A stretch of DNA of 11,717 bases from Flavobacteriales bacterium (GCA_027488055.1 JAIYCK010000132.1:1-11717), one strand, 5' to 3'. Positions 1 through 6,823 are shown, counted from the stretch's first letter. Made by a program: numbers and translations. The notes: a model not told the origin generated them from the sequence alone.

Positions 1-694
1 AGGTAAGACTTTCTTGCAATAGGCATTCGTTTGAACTGGACGAACCCGCTTGTATTTGGGCATCTTTTACCGCGCCCAATTGATCGACGGTGATTTGCAC
101 TACCACGGTGCCGCTGGTTTTGCAACGGTAACTCGGTTTGGGATCATAAAGGGCATCTCTACCAACCATGGAATACGATGCCGTTACAGCACCTTTATAG
201 CTCTTTTTGTTGGGGTCATTGAACCAGTCATTTTCGCTTCCCTTGGGATTGTTGGTGGGTGCATCGCGTTTGGCGGGTAATTCTGCATTGCTGTGCTGAC
301 TTGCCAAGCGGGTTGCTTCTTCCATAGCAGCGCGATGGGCTTCTTCGGCTCCGGCTTGTCGCATTTGTTCTGCGGTCATGCCTCTGTAATCGCGCACCTC
401 ATTGGAGTATTCGCTGTTTTGATTGGCTACCACGTTGCGCAGCGGCCCACCCATTTGGGGTTGATTTTCGGAAGGGGGAAGGATTTCCTCTTCCATGATG
501 ATCTCCGCTTCAATGGGCATGTATACCGGCTCTTCGATGGCGATTCGATTGTCTTCGGTAAGCATTTGGGTCACAAATAATACCACCACGTGAATGCAAA
601 GTGAAACAATGATGCATTGAAATACCACCTCGCGCGTGCGATTGGGGGCTTGGCTTTTGAGAAAAAGCTCGGCCTTGGTGGCATCGATTTTCAT
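1..694 (-). CDS. TonB-family energy transducer (3' end cut by window edge)
   Basis: An open frame of 231 codons runs off the left edge without a stop. The product has a short cytoplasmic N-terminus, one membrane segment at about residues 23-42, and an acidic, proline-containing periplasmic stretch (around EEPVYMPIEAEI and EEEILPPSENQP). A long polar linker follows. The C-terminal part resembles the Bacteroidota TonB C-terminal domain, with GRDALYDPKPSYRCKTSG, then TVVVQITVDQLGAVKDA, then the start of a conserved Cys/Leu segment. Proteins of this family carry proton-motive energy from ExbB/ExbD to outer-membrane TonB-dependent receptors. In Bacteroidota the pattern SY.C...G.VVV.I.VD..G is usual for them. 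I chose the first ATG (694); the frame stays open upstream to a stop near 817 but has no other ATG, so a TTG start near 724 cannot be excluded. The class is fairly secure, but which TonB paralogue it is cannot be said. Confidence 0.8.
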   Translation of the reverse strand, partial: MKIDATKAELFLKSQAPNRTREVVFQCIIVSLCIHVVVLFVTQMLTEDNRIAIEEPVYMPIEAEIIMEEEILPPSENQPQMGGPLRNVVANQNSEYSNEVRDYRGMTAEQMRQAGAEEAHRAAMEEATRLASQHSNAELPAKRDAPTNNPKGSENDWFNDPNKKSYKGAVTASYSMVGRDALYDPKPSYRCKTSGTVVVQITVDQLGAVKDAQIQAGSSSSNECLLQESLT

Positions 695-866
695 ATCGCT
701 GATATGTGGTTGTTCTTTTTTCAAGTCGACATGTGGTACAAGGGAAAACACTCTTCGTTCGAAGAACGACAAATCTCGTGCGCTATTGGCTCGGCCCTGC
801 AAGGGATGTTTTTTTTATTTCACAATGCCTAGGTTGATTCTTCTGGGTGCTCAGCATATTGAAATG

Positions 867-873
867 CAAAGTA
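867..873 (-). promoter_or_regulatory. Candidate -7 box of the tonB-like gene
   Basis: On the minus strand this reads TACTTTG, which matches the Bacteroidota sigma-ABfrA -7 consensus TAnnTTTG except that it is preceded by A-rich DNA and has no good -33 TTTG. It would start a transcript near 860, leaving a leader of about 165 bases before the ATG at 694. That long leader makes this only a candidate. Confidence 0.35.
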
Positions 874-924
874 TTAAATCTTATTTTTTCTGATATAACA
901 TAAATTAAGGAGCCGAGTGTAACA

Positions 925-951
925 TTGTGGGCCAATTCTTGTTTAACTTTG
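925..951 (+). promoter_or_regulatory. Promoter of the cysteine-repeat protein gene
   Basis: TAACTTTG at 944-951 is an exact TAnnTTTG -7 box, and a TTG at 925-927 lies at about the right distance for the -33 element (consensus spacing about 19, here slightly short). Transcription would begin near 957, giving a leader of about 23 bases to the ATG at 980. Confidence 0.6.
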
Positions 952-979
952 TGTTGATCACAAGAAAATCATAACAACA

Positions 980-1312
980 ATGAAAAAAGTATTCGCATTA
1001 TTTTCTCTTATCGCGTTTTTCTCTTTCGCGATGAGCGCCCAAACAACTGAGGCAACAAAGAAAGACCCAAAGGAGAAAACAGAAAAAGTAGCGGAAACCG
1101 AAAAACCTGCTGGCTCATGCTGCAGTAAGGGCAATGGCACTGCTGCTGCTTCATGCACCAAAGGCGAAGAGAAATCTTGCTGCAAAAAAGGCAATGGCAC
1201 TGCGGCAGCAGAAGGTCAAGGCGCTTGTTGCAAGAAAGGTGGCGCTCAAGCGAGCACTGCTTCTAAGAAAAAGATGAAGAAGGCAGATACTACTGCTGAA
1301 CTAAAGAAATAA
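980..1312 (+). CDS. Small secreted cysteine-rich repeat protein, function unknown
   Basis: A 110-residue protein with a clear signal peptide: MKK, a hydrophobic core, and a likely cut after SA at residues 19-20 (before Gln21, common in Bacteroidota). After a Lys/Glu/Thr-rich stretch (22-44) come two tandem 20-residue units starting at Ser46 and Ser66. Each opens SCC(S/K)KGNGTAAA, and the units match in DNA with an exact 60-base period (about 1117-1140 and 1177-1200). A partial third unit, ACCKKGGA, begins at 82. The seven cysteines (47, 48, 59, 67, 68, 83, 84) are mostly vicinal pairs beside lysines, which would suit metal binding or disulfide cross-linking, but this is inference. The tail is Lys/Thr-rich. 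It has its own promoter and terminator, so it is probably monocistronic. I know no named family for it. Similar Lys/Cys-rich exported proteins occur in other Bacteroidota, without an established role. Confidence 0.8.
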   Translation: MKKVFALFSLIAFFSFAMSAQTTEATKKDPKEKTEKVAETEKPAGSCCSKGNGTAAASCTKGEEKSCCKKGNGTAAAEGQGACCKKGGAQASTASKKKMKKADTTAELKK

Positions 1313-1330
1313 TCCTTCGGGATCATTGTA

Positions 1331-1359
1331 AAAAGGGAACCAACCGGTTCCCTTTTTTT
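1331..1359. terminator. Bidirectional intrinsic terminator between the cysteine-repeat gene and gldC
   Basis: GGGAACC (1335-1341) pairs with GGTTCCC (1346-1352) around an AACC loop. The stem is extended by A's on the left and a run of seven T's (1353-1359) on the right. The A run at 1330-1334 gives five T's on the minus strand, so the hairpin can also stop transcripts of gldC. It lies between two convergent genes. Confidence 0.9.
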
Positions 1360-1363
1360 ATGC

Positions 1364-1693
1364 TCACATTGGCGGAAGCAAATTCATTTTCTCGGCAAAA
1401 TACCCGCAAAAATCACGCATGGTCGCCGCCATGATCTTTTCTCCAGTAGATTTTTCGAAGTTATCGGCCAAAGTCAAGATGGTTTGATGCACAAATTGTT
1501 TCATCTCATCCACCTGCATTTCTTTGGTCCAAAGGTCGATGCGCAGGGTGTTCTGTTCTTTTTTGTCCCACACTGATAGGATCATGGCTTTCGCCTCAGC
1601 ATTGATGCCCGCCTCGCTGGCTTCCCAATGAATGCGCTCAGGTACCTTATTTTCATCCAGATCGATCTGGAATTTGATTTCGCTTGATTTCAT
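1364..1693 (-). CDS. gldC: Gliding motility protein GldC
   Basis: A soluble protein of 109 residues with no signal peptide. It carries the family's recognisable run: LDENKVPERIHWEASEAGIN, AKAMILSVWDKKEQNTLRIDLWTKEM, VDEMKQFVHQTILTLADNFE, and ATMRDFCGYFAEKMNL near the C-terminus. This matches my memory of Flavobacterium johnsoniae GldC closely, in length (about 110) as well as sequence. In F. johnsoniae GldC supports but is not strictly essential for gliding; its biochemical role is unclear. The start is the ATG at 1693 (MKSSEIKF), because family members begin here. An in-frame ATG at 1732 would add 13 unrelated residues. It lies 57 bases after the gldB stop on the same strand, so the two are very probably cotranscribed. 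Confidence 0.93.
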   Translation of the reverse strand: MKSSEIKFQIDLDENKVPERIHWEASEAGINAEAKAMILSVWDKKEQNTLRIDLWTKEMQVDEMKQFVHQTILTLADNFEKSTGEKIMAATMRDFCGYFAEKMNLLPPM

Positions 1694-1750
1694 GCGGCTA
1701 AAATACGGCGGCAAAAGAAATGAGCGAAGCATTCTGTTTTGATTCCTCTG

Positions 1751-2794
1751 CTACTTGCGCTTTGGCTTATACGAAGCCAATAGCTTCATGTCGTCCTGCT
1801 CGGCCAATAGCTGGGCAATGCTGACCTCGGGGTGCTGCTCCATATACTGCCCCACGATCTGCCAGCCAAACCAAATGCCCAATTGAGGCGATGATTCCTG
1901 CGGAATACCTTTGGCACCTGTAAATGGACCTTGGGTAAACCAACGGTTGATCTCGGCCATCTTCTTATCAAACAGTCGATCTTCGCGCGCCACCTCTTTC
2001 CAGGTATTCCACTCGTTGTCCTTGGCCCATTGCACTTCTTGGCTGCTCCAATTGAGCAGCAGGCTATCGGGTGTTTCGGGTAAAAGCGAACGGGTGATGT
2101 GCATGAGTTTGCCGTAAAAGATCAACTCATGCAAAAGGTCCTTGGGCTGATACAATGCTCGGTTTTGATAGGCCACCCATCCTTTTACGGCGTCAGGCAC
2201 GATATAGTCTTTGCGCATGTCCAACTTTTTGTAACCGGGAATCTGCTCGGTGCTGAGTTTTTGGATCACGGGGTGATCTGCCCCCAAATAACTGTCCAAT
2301 GCTATGCCCAAATAACCTTCTATCGGATGAATATTATTGTTCCAAGCGCTTTGATAGTACACAATTTTGGGTGCACTCCGATCGGGATATAAACTCTGCC
2401 AACGGCGCATGGCTCCCGTGAGCTGCTCGTTGTAATTGTCAAAATCCTCGGTCGAAAAAGTGTTTTGAATGGCTTGATGCGCCTCTAGGATCGCTGTATT
2501 CACCACAAATGGATACAATAGGTTTTGCACGCTGTCGCTTTGGCATTCGGCCAATAGCAGATCTTGTTCGACATAGGCGCACCAAAAGGCACCATATTTT
2601 TGGTACAAATCTTGGCTCACGCGATTCGAATTTTTGAAATCGGATTGAAAAAGGTCTTTTTCCAAATGGAGAAATTCCACTTGAAGCTGACTGGCAGTGT
2701 CTGTTAGTTCGATCGGGGTATGTGGATTTTCGTCGCCGCAAGCCAACAACAGGCTTGTGCACAAAACCAAAAGAAACCAATTAATATCCTTCAT
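1751..2794 (-). CDS. gldB: Gliding motility lipoprotein GldB
   Basis: A 347-residue lipoprotein. It begins MKDINWFLLVLCTSLLLACG, with a lipobox LLAC whose Cys19 would be acylated. The mature part has the GldB layout: an N-terminal segment with LHLEKDLFQSDF, a middle section PIEGYLGIALDSYLGADHPV and YIVPDAVKGWVAYQ, then LLHELIFYGKLMHITRSLLPETPDSLLLNWSS, and a C-terminal PQLGIWFGWQIVGQYMEQHPE. In F. johnsoniae GldB is a cell-envelope lipoprotein required for gliding; the molecular activity is not established. The ATG at 2794 was chosen over one eight codons upstream (2818) because it places the signal peptide at the N-terminus. It is first in a gldB-gldC unit and diverges from an outer-membrane barrel gene. 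Several conserved stretches and the adjacent gldC make the assignment firm. Confidence 0.93.
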   Translation of the reverse strand: MKDINWFLLVLCTSLLLACGDENPHTPIELTDTASQLQVEFLHLEKDLFQSDFKNSNRVSQDLYQKYGAFWCAYVEQDLLLAECQSDSVQNLLYPFVVNTAILEAHQAIQNTFSTEDFDNYNEQLTGAMRRWQSLYPDRSAPKIVYYQSAWNNNIHPIEGYLGIALDSYLGADHPVIQKLSTEQIPGYKKLDMRKDYIVPDAVKGWVAYQNRALYQPKDLLHELIFYGKLMHITRSLLPETPDSLLLNWSSQEVQWAKDNEWNTWKEVAREDRLFDKKMAEINRWFTQGPFTGAKGIPQESSPQLGIWFGWQIVGQYMEQHPEVSIAQLLAEQDDMKLLASYKPKRK

Positions 2795-2843
2795 AAATTC
2801 AATTAGATTTGTAGCCAAATTAGTGGCTGAAGAAGGGAGTTCA

Positions 2844-2857
2844 CTTGCAATTGCAAG
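2844..2857. repeat. Perfect 14-base palindrome in the gldB / barrel-protein divergent region
   Basis: CTTGCAATTGCAAG is a perfect dyad in the 127 bases between the divergent gldB and outer-membrane barrel starts, 17 bases upstream of the candidate -33 element of the barrel gene. It could be a regulator site for either gene. A perfect 14-mer palindrome is expected about once by chance in a window this size, so function is only a possibility. Confidence 0.4.
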
Positions 2858-2873
2858 AAGTTGTTTGCATGCG

Positions 2874-2905
2874 TTGGTTGAATTCTCCTCCTGCAGTATA
2901 TTTAT
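2874..2905 (+). promoter_or_regulatory. Candidate promoter of the outer-membrane barrel gene
   Basis: TTGG at 2874-2877 and TATATTTA at 2898-2905 are 20 bases apart, close to the Bacteroidota TTTG-N19-TAnnTTTG arrangement, with one mismatch in each box. Transcription would begin near 2911, just before the ATG at 2922. A second -7-like box, TAGATTTG, lies farther upstream at 2804-2811. Confidence 0.45.
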
Positions 2906-2921
2906 TCTAAACGAACATATT

Positions 2922-3728
2922 ATGAAAAAAAGTGCATTGTTTCTATTGATTTGCGGTGTGAGTTTCTTGACCAGCGCACAGAACGACCAGGAGTGGAAGA
3001 TCGCCTTTCATGTCGATCCCAACGTATCATGGCTCAAACCCGATCACAAGGATATCGAACAGGAAGGCAATAAACTGCGCTTCGGTTTTGGGGTGTCCAT
3101 CGACAAAATGTTTACTGACAACTATGCCATCGGCACAGGGCTCAACTTGATTACCACCGGCGGTGAACTCACTTATTTGAAGAAAGACGACGTGGATGTA
3201 AATAGCAAATCCACTCAGTTTGTGACCAAAGTCACGCGTAATTATAATTTGAAATACATTGAGATTCCATTGACCTTGAAACTGCGTACCAATGAGATCG
3301 GATATATGACCTATTGGGGTCAGATGGGTCTTGGACTTGGTTTCAAGTACCGCGCGAAAGCGAACGAGGACATTACCTATGTGAAGCAAAAGGTAGAGGA
3401 TGATTCCAGCACTCCAAACGAAAACGAAGAAGCGTGGATTGATTCTCAATTGAGCGCAGCTACTGTGGAAGACCAAGATGTAGATGATGATATTGCGTTG
3501 TTCAGAACAAGCTTGATCGCTGGTCTGGGTATTGAATACAACATCAGTGGCAATACGAGTATCGTAGCCGGTGTGATCTATAACAATGGCTTTGGAGATG
3601 TGTTGAAAAAGCAAGGGGTCATGAAGGAAACCAATGGAAGCCCAGTGTTTACCAACCTTGAACCCAAATTGTTCGATCTCAAGTCCATGAATAATTTCGT
3701 GGCCTTGCAAATAGGTATCTTGTTCTAA
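2922..3728 (+). CDS. Outer-membrane beta-barrel (PorT-like / porin family) protein
   Basis: A 268-residue protein with a signal peptide (MKKSALFLLICGVSFLTSA, cut before Gln20). The rest alternates as expected for a small barrel. It has glycine-rich amphipathic strands such as KLRFGFGVSID, YAIGTGLNLITTGG, YWGQMGLGLGFKYR and LIAGLGIEYNISG, and a terminal Phe (ALQIGILF) as in many outer-membrane proteins. The segment NYNLKYIEIPLTLKLR (108-122) resembles the 'YleiPl.lK' signature of the Bacteroidota outer-membrane barrel family that includes PorT. Residues 158-190 form a very acidic insertion, probably an exposed loop. The start at 2922 was preferred over a longer frame beginning at 2697, since only the former opens with a signal peptide and lies clear of gldB. 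It is flanked by its own promoter and terminator. Its exact role is unknown; I do not call it PorT itself. Confidence 0.82.
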   Translation: MKKSALFLLICGVSFLTSAQNDQEWKIAFHVDPNVSWLKPDHKDIEQEGNKLRFGFGVSIDKMFTDNYAIGTGLNLITTGGELTYLKKDDVDVNSKSTQFVTKVTRNYNLKYIEIPLTLKLRTNEIGYMTYWGQMGLGLGFKYRAKANEDITYVKQKVEDDSSTPNENEEAWIDSQLSAATVEDQDVDDDIALFRTSLIAGLGIEYNISGNTSIVAGVIYNNGFGDVLKKQGVMKETNGSPVFTNLEPKLFDLKSMNNFVALQIGILF

Positions 3729-3753
3729 GAATAAACTTAGATCCAAATGTTCG

Positions 3754-3781
3754 AAAGCCCCGATCCGTCGGGGCTTTTTTT
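3754..3781 (+). terminator. Intrinsic terminator after the outer-membrane barrel gene
   Basis: GCCCCGA (3757-3763) pairs with TCGGGGC (3768-3774) around TCCG, extended by AAA/TTT and followed by seven T's (3775-3781). It ends transcription 26 bases past the stop and separates this gene from nadE, which has its own promoter. Confidence 0.92.
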
Positions 3782-3827
3782 GTGGGCTATTCTATCAAAA
3801 AATGAAGTGATACAGCTGGGTACGAAT

Positions 3828-3835
3828 TACTTTTG
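3828..3835 (+). promoter_or_regulatory. -7 box of the nadE promoter
   Basis: TACTTTTG matches TAnnTTTG exactly and lies 17 bases before the nadE ATG at 3853, so the leader would be about 12 bases. No good -33 TTTG is seen at the usual distance. Confidence 0.55.
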
Positions 3836-3852
3836 GAGTCCAAGAGAATCGT

Positions 3853-4677
3853 ATGCAAGAGCAAAAAATTATTGACCATATCGTGCTATGGTTGCGCAAC
3901 TATAGCGAAGCAACGCACACCAAAGGTTTTGTGGTGGGGGTCAGCGGAGGAATTGATTCCGCGCTCACATCGTATTTGTGCGCACTTACAGGCAGACCCA
4001 CGTTGATGCTTGAGATGCCAATCCACCAGGCGGCTTCTCAGGTGTCGCGCGCTCAAGAGCACATGGCTGCATTGTGCGCCAAATTTCCTCATACGAGGCA
4101 ACAGCGCGTTGAACTGACCACCACTTTCGAGGCATTGAAAGCGGCCATGGATCACGATGCGCCAGCGGCCAGTGTGGATTTGGGCTTGGCCAATTCGAGG
4201 GCGCGATTGCGCATGACCACTTTGTATTACCATGCGGGTTTGCATGGCTATGTCGTGGCAGGTACTGGCAACAAAGTCGAAGATTTTGGGATCGGTTTTT
4301 ACACCAAATACGGTGACGGGGGGGTGGATATTTCTCCTATTGCGGATCTGATGAAAACCGAGGTATATGCTTTGGCGCGTTATCTCGGAATTGTCGATAG
4401 TATTTTGACAGCTGCTCCTACCGATGGACTATTTGGCGACAGTCGCACCGATGAAGATCAAATTGGGGCCTCCTATCCCGAGCTCGAATGGGCGATGCGC
4501 TGGTTAAATCAAAATCAGATCACTGCCGCGGAGTGGCGCGTACAACCCAACAACGCGGACCTATCACCACGACAATTGGAGGTGCTCACTATTTACGTGC
4601 GCCGTCATTTGGCAAACCAGCATAAAATGATTCCGATTCCCGTGTGTGAGATTCCTGAGGATTTTTTTAGTTTTTAG
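3853..4677 (+). CDS. nadE: NAD+ synthase (short, ammonia-type)
   Basis: A cytoplasmic enzyme of 274 residues that adenylates nicotinate adenine dinucleotide with ATP and amidates it to NAD+, the last step of NAD synthesis. The N-type ATP pyrophosphatase loop is SGGIDS at 31-36. Other family segments are NSRARLRM (114-121), GTGNKVEDFGIGFYTKYGDGG (137-157) with the nucleotide- and magnesium-binding residues, and TDGLFGDSRTDEDQIG (190-205). It lacks the N-terminal nitrilase (glutaminase) domain of the roughly 550-680 residue NadE forms, so it should use free ammonia or an ammonia-donating partner. Length fits the short form. It follows the barrel gene but is separated by a terminator. Its last codons (FFSF, stop TAG) are encoded within the T-rich edge of an inverted repeat shared with the thyA end. 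Confidence 0.96.
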   Translation: MQEQKIIDHIVLWLRNYSEATHTKGFVVGVSGGIDSALTSYLCALTGRPTLMLEMPIHQAASQVSRAQEHMAALCAKFPHTRQQRVELTTTFEALKAAMDHDAPAASVDLGLANSRARLRMTTLYYHAGLHGYVVAGTGNKVEDFGIGFYTKYGDGGVDISPIADLMKTEVYALARYLGIVDSILTAAPTDGLFGDSRTDEDQIGASYPELEWAMRWLNQNQITAAEWRVQPNNADLSPRQLEVLTIYVRRHLANQHKMIPIPVCEIPEDFFSF

Positions 4678-4806
4678 TGGGGAGTTTTTAGTTTTAGTTG
4701 GGGTTTTTTGTAGAATTGATGTGGTAAGCCCAATGATCTATTGCGGGCAGGTTGGAAATTTTGTTCCAAACAACCCACTAAAACTAAAAACTAACCACTA
4801 AAAACT
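4669..4806. repeat. Large imperfect inverted repeat with nested hairpins between nadE and thyA
   Basis: The left arm (4669-4698) and right arm (4777-4806) are reverse complements over 30 bases with two mismatches. Both are built from the unit AGTTTTTAGT and its variants, and the left arm overlaps the last nine bases of nadE. Between the arms lie two small hairpins: GCCCAAT (4728-4734) with ATTGCGGGC (4740-4748, two extra bases), and TTGGAA (4752-4757) with TTCCAA (4764-4769). No coding potential is seen. The position between convergent genes would suit a bidirectional terminator, and the form recalls intergenic palindromic repeats (REP/MITE-like) of Bacteroidota. Copies elsewhere in the genome cannot be checked here. 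Confidence 0.75.
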
Positions 4807-4817
4807 CCAATAAAAAC

Positions 4818-5612
4818 TTACACCGCCACAGCAGCTTTAATATGCGGATGCGGATCGTAATTCTCCAAGGTGAAGTCTTCGTATTTGAAGTCGAAAAGAT
4901 CTTTCACTTCGGGATTGATTTTGAGGGTAGGAAGTGAACGGCAATCGCGTGTCAATTGCAGTTTAGCTTGTTCCACATGGTTGCTGTACAAATGCACATC
5001 ACCGCCCGTCCATACGAAATCGCCCAGTTGCAAATCGCAGACTTGAGCCATCATCATGGTGAGCATGGCGTAGCTAGCGATGTTGAACGGGACGCCCAAA
5101 AAGGTGTCGCAACTGCGTTGGTACAATTGGCAGCTCAATTTGCCATCGGCCACATAGAATTGGAACAAACAGTGGCAAGGAGGCAAGGCCATTTGATCGA
5201 TGAATGAAGGATTCCATGCACTCACAATATGGCGTCGACCGTCTGGATTTTTTTTCAATCCCTCTATCAGTTTTTTGATTTGGTCAGTATGACTGCCATC
5301 GGGGTTGGGCCACGAGCGCCATTGGTAGCCGTATACAGGACCCAAGTTGCCATTTTCATCGGCCCATTCGTCCCAAATACTCACACCGTTCTCTTTGAGA
5401 TAAGCTATGTTGGTATCGCCTTTGAGAAACCACAGGAGTTCGTGCAGTATAGACTTGGTGTGCAATTTTTTGGTGGTCAACAGCGGAAAACCTTCGGCGA
5501 GGTTGAATCGCATTTGATACCCAAAAACACTGTAGGTGCCTGTGCCTGTGCGGTCGCTTTTATACGTGCCATGGTCAAGCAAATGCTGCAACAAATCCTG
5601 GTATTGTTTCAT
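4818..5612 (-). CDS. thyA: Thymidylate synthase
   Basis: Makes dTMP from dUMP with methylene-tetrahydrofolate as one-carbon donor and reductant. The product is 264 residues, the length of E. coli ThyA, and aligns with it by position. Arg21 in DRTGTGT contacts the phosphate, and Cys146 in LPPCHCLFQFYV is the nucleophile. QRSCDTFLGVPFNIASYA and GGDVHLYSNHVEQ supply the dUMP- and folate-binding segments. The C-terminus ends in HIKAAVAV, where the terminal residues normally close over the active site. The ATG at 5612 (MKQYQDLL) was chosen because it gives the canonical N-terminus; the frame stays open upstream into purK, which would add 49 unrelated residues. It starts 65 bases after the purK stop with no terminator between, so cotranscription is likely. 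It is followed by the nadE-thyA inverted repeat. Confidence 0.97.
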   Translation of the reverse strand: MKQYQDLLQHLLDHGTYKSDRTGTGTYSVFGYQMRFNLAEGFPLLTTKKLHTKSILHELLWFLKGDTNIAYLKENGVSIWDEWADENGNLGPVYGYQWRSWPNPDGSHTDQIKKLIEGLKKNPDGRRHIVSAWNPSFIDQMALPPCHCLFQFYVADGKLSCQLYQRSCDTFLGVPFNIASYAMLTMMMAQVCDLQLGDFVWTGGDVHLYSNHVEQAKLQLTRDCRSLPTLKINPEVKDLFDFKYEDFTLENYDPHPHIKAAVAV

Positions 5613-5677
5613 TGAGCGAAAATACCTCTTCGAAGTGAAAACCGTGCCCATGGGGCGGGGCCACTTGTCAACGATTT

Positions 5678-6823
5678 TTACACGACCGACTTTACTTTGA
5701 TCGTCGCCATGGCTGTGCGGGCCAATGTTTTGGCATGCACCAAATCGGCGTGAATGCAAGTGACGTGGCCCATTTTGCGGAATTCGCGCGTTTCTGCCTT
5801 TCCGTATAAATGGACAAATACACCGCTGTGGCCCATCATTTCTTCAATGCCCTCATAATACACTGGACCGTTATGTCCTTTTTCGCCCAAAAGATTGATC
5901 ATCACCGCGGGGCTCATCATGGCTGTATCGCCGAGTGGCAGGTCCAAAATAGCGCGAAGATGTTGCTCGTATTGTGAGGTCACATTGGTCTCGATGGTGT
6001 GATGTCCGCTGTTGTGCGGCCTTGGAGCCATTTCGTTGACCAACACTTGACCATCCGCCAAAACAAACATTTCAACCGCCAATACGCCCACAAATTGAGC
6101 AGATTCCGCAATTTGAAGGGCAATGGATTTTGCCGTCTCCACTACGGCCTCACTCACATCGGCTGGACTGAAGAGGAATTCCACCAGATTAGCCTCGGGA
6201 TTGAATTCCATTTCAACCAGTGGAAAAGTGGTGGCCTGACCGCTTGGATTGCGCGCCACCATGATAGCAATTTCTTTGACAAAGGGCACCAATTCCTCGA
6301 TCACACTGGGGCAATCGAAGGCTTTTTCAAGGTCATGATTTGATCGCAACACCTGCACACCCTTGCCGTCATAACCACCAGTGCGCATCTTTTGCACGCA
6401 GGGTTGATTGTATTGTGCAATCAGTTGTTCTTTGTTTTCGACGAGTGTAAACGGCGCTGTGGGGATGCCATTGTTTTGGTAAAACTGTTTTTGCAAACCT
6501 TTGTCTTTCACCATTTCGATGAAGGCCGGTTGGGGGTAGACCTTAACCCCTTCTTCCTCCAGTTTTTTCAACGCCTCGACATTCACATTTTCGATTTCGA
6601 TAGTCAGTACGTCTTTGTTCTTGCCAAAGGCATACACCTGATCATACTCGTTGAATGAACCTTGTGTAAAATCGGCAACCAAATTTCGGCATGGTGCGTC
6701 GGCCGAAGGATCCAAACAACTGATGCGCACGTCATAATTGATGGCCTCTTGGATGAACATACGGCCCAATTGGCCACCGCCAAGTATACCTAGTTTGAAA
6801 TCGCTGGAATAGAATTTTTTCAC
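5678..6823 (-). CDS. purK: N5-carboxyaminoimidazole ribonucleotide synthetase, GTG start
   Basis: Converts AIR, bicarbonate and ATP to N5-CAIR in purine synthesis; PurE then rearranges the product. The 381 residues show an N-terminal GILGGGQLGRM (12-22), then an ATP-grasp core with KMRTGGYDGKG (145-155), VIEELVPFVKEIAIMVAR (174-191), VEMF (250-253) and NEMAPRPHNSGHHT (263-276). A C-terminal region with GHVTCIHAD follows, as in PurK. The first codon is GTG: an in-frame TAA lies four codons upstream and no ATG precedes the glycine-rich loop, so GTG is the only workable common start. purE is not visible beside it, unlike the purEK pairing in E. coli. It is divergent from the propeller gene and leads into thyA. 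I see no convincing promoter box. Confidence 0.96.
   Translation of the reverse strand: MKKFYSSDFKLGILGGGQLGRMFIQEAINYDVRISCLDPSADAPCRNLVADFTQGSFNEYDQVYAFGKNKDVLTIEIENVNVEALKKLEEEGVKVYPQPAFIEMVKDKGLQKQFYQNNGIPTAPFTLVENKEQLIAQYNQPCVQKMRTGGYDGKGVQVLRSNHDLEKAFDCPSVIEELVPFVKEIAIMVARNPSGQATTFPLVEMEFNPEANLVEFLFSPADVSEAVVETAKSIALQIAESAQFVGVLAVEMFVLADGQVLVNEMAPRPHNSGHHTIETNVTSQYEQHLRAILDLPLGDTAMMSPAVMINLLGEKGHNGPVYYEGIEEMMGHSGVFVHLYGKAETREFRKMGHVTCIHADLVHAKTLARTAMATIKVKSVV

Noticed and set aside
293..832. Plus-strand open frames over the first 830 bases
   Set aside because: They are antisense to a continuous minus-strand frame that encodes a recognisable TonB-family protein and exits the left edge.
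3027..3746. A 239-codon open frame antisense to the outer-membrane barrel gene
   Set aside because: No recognisable domain or signal; the plus strand encodes a protein with signal peptide, barrel strands and flanking promoter and terminator, so this frame is a shadow.
4669..4806. Possible CRISPR-like or short tandem repeat array
   Set aside because: The AGTTTTTAGT units are arranged as an inverted repeat without regular unique spacers, and no cas gene is present.
5613..5759. Longer thyA start overlapping purK
   Set aside because: The added 49 residues do not resemble any ThyA N-terminus, while the ATG at 5612 gives the exact canonical length.
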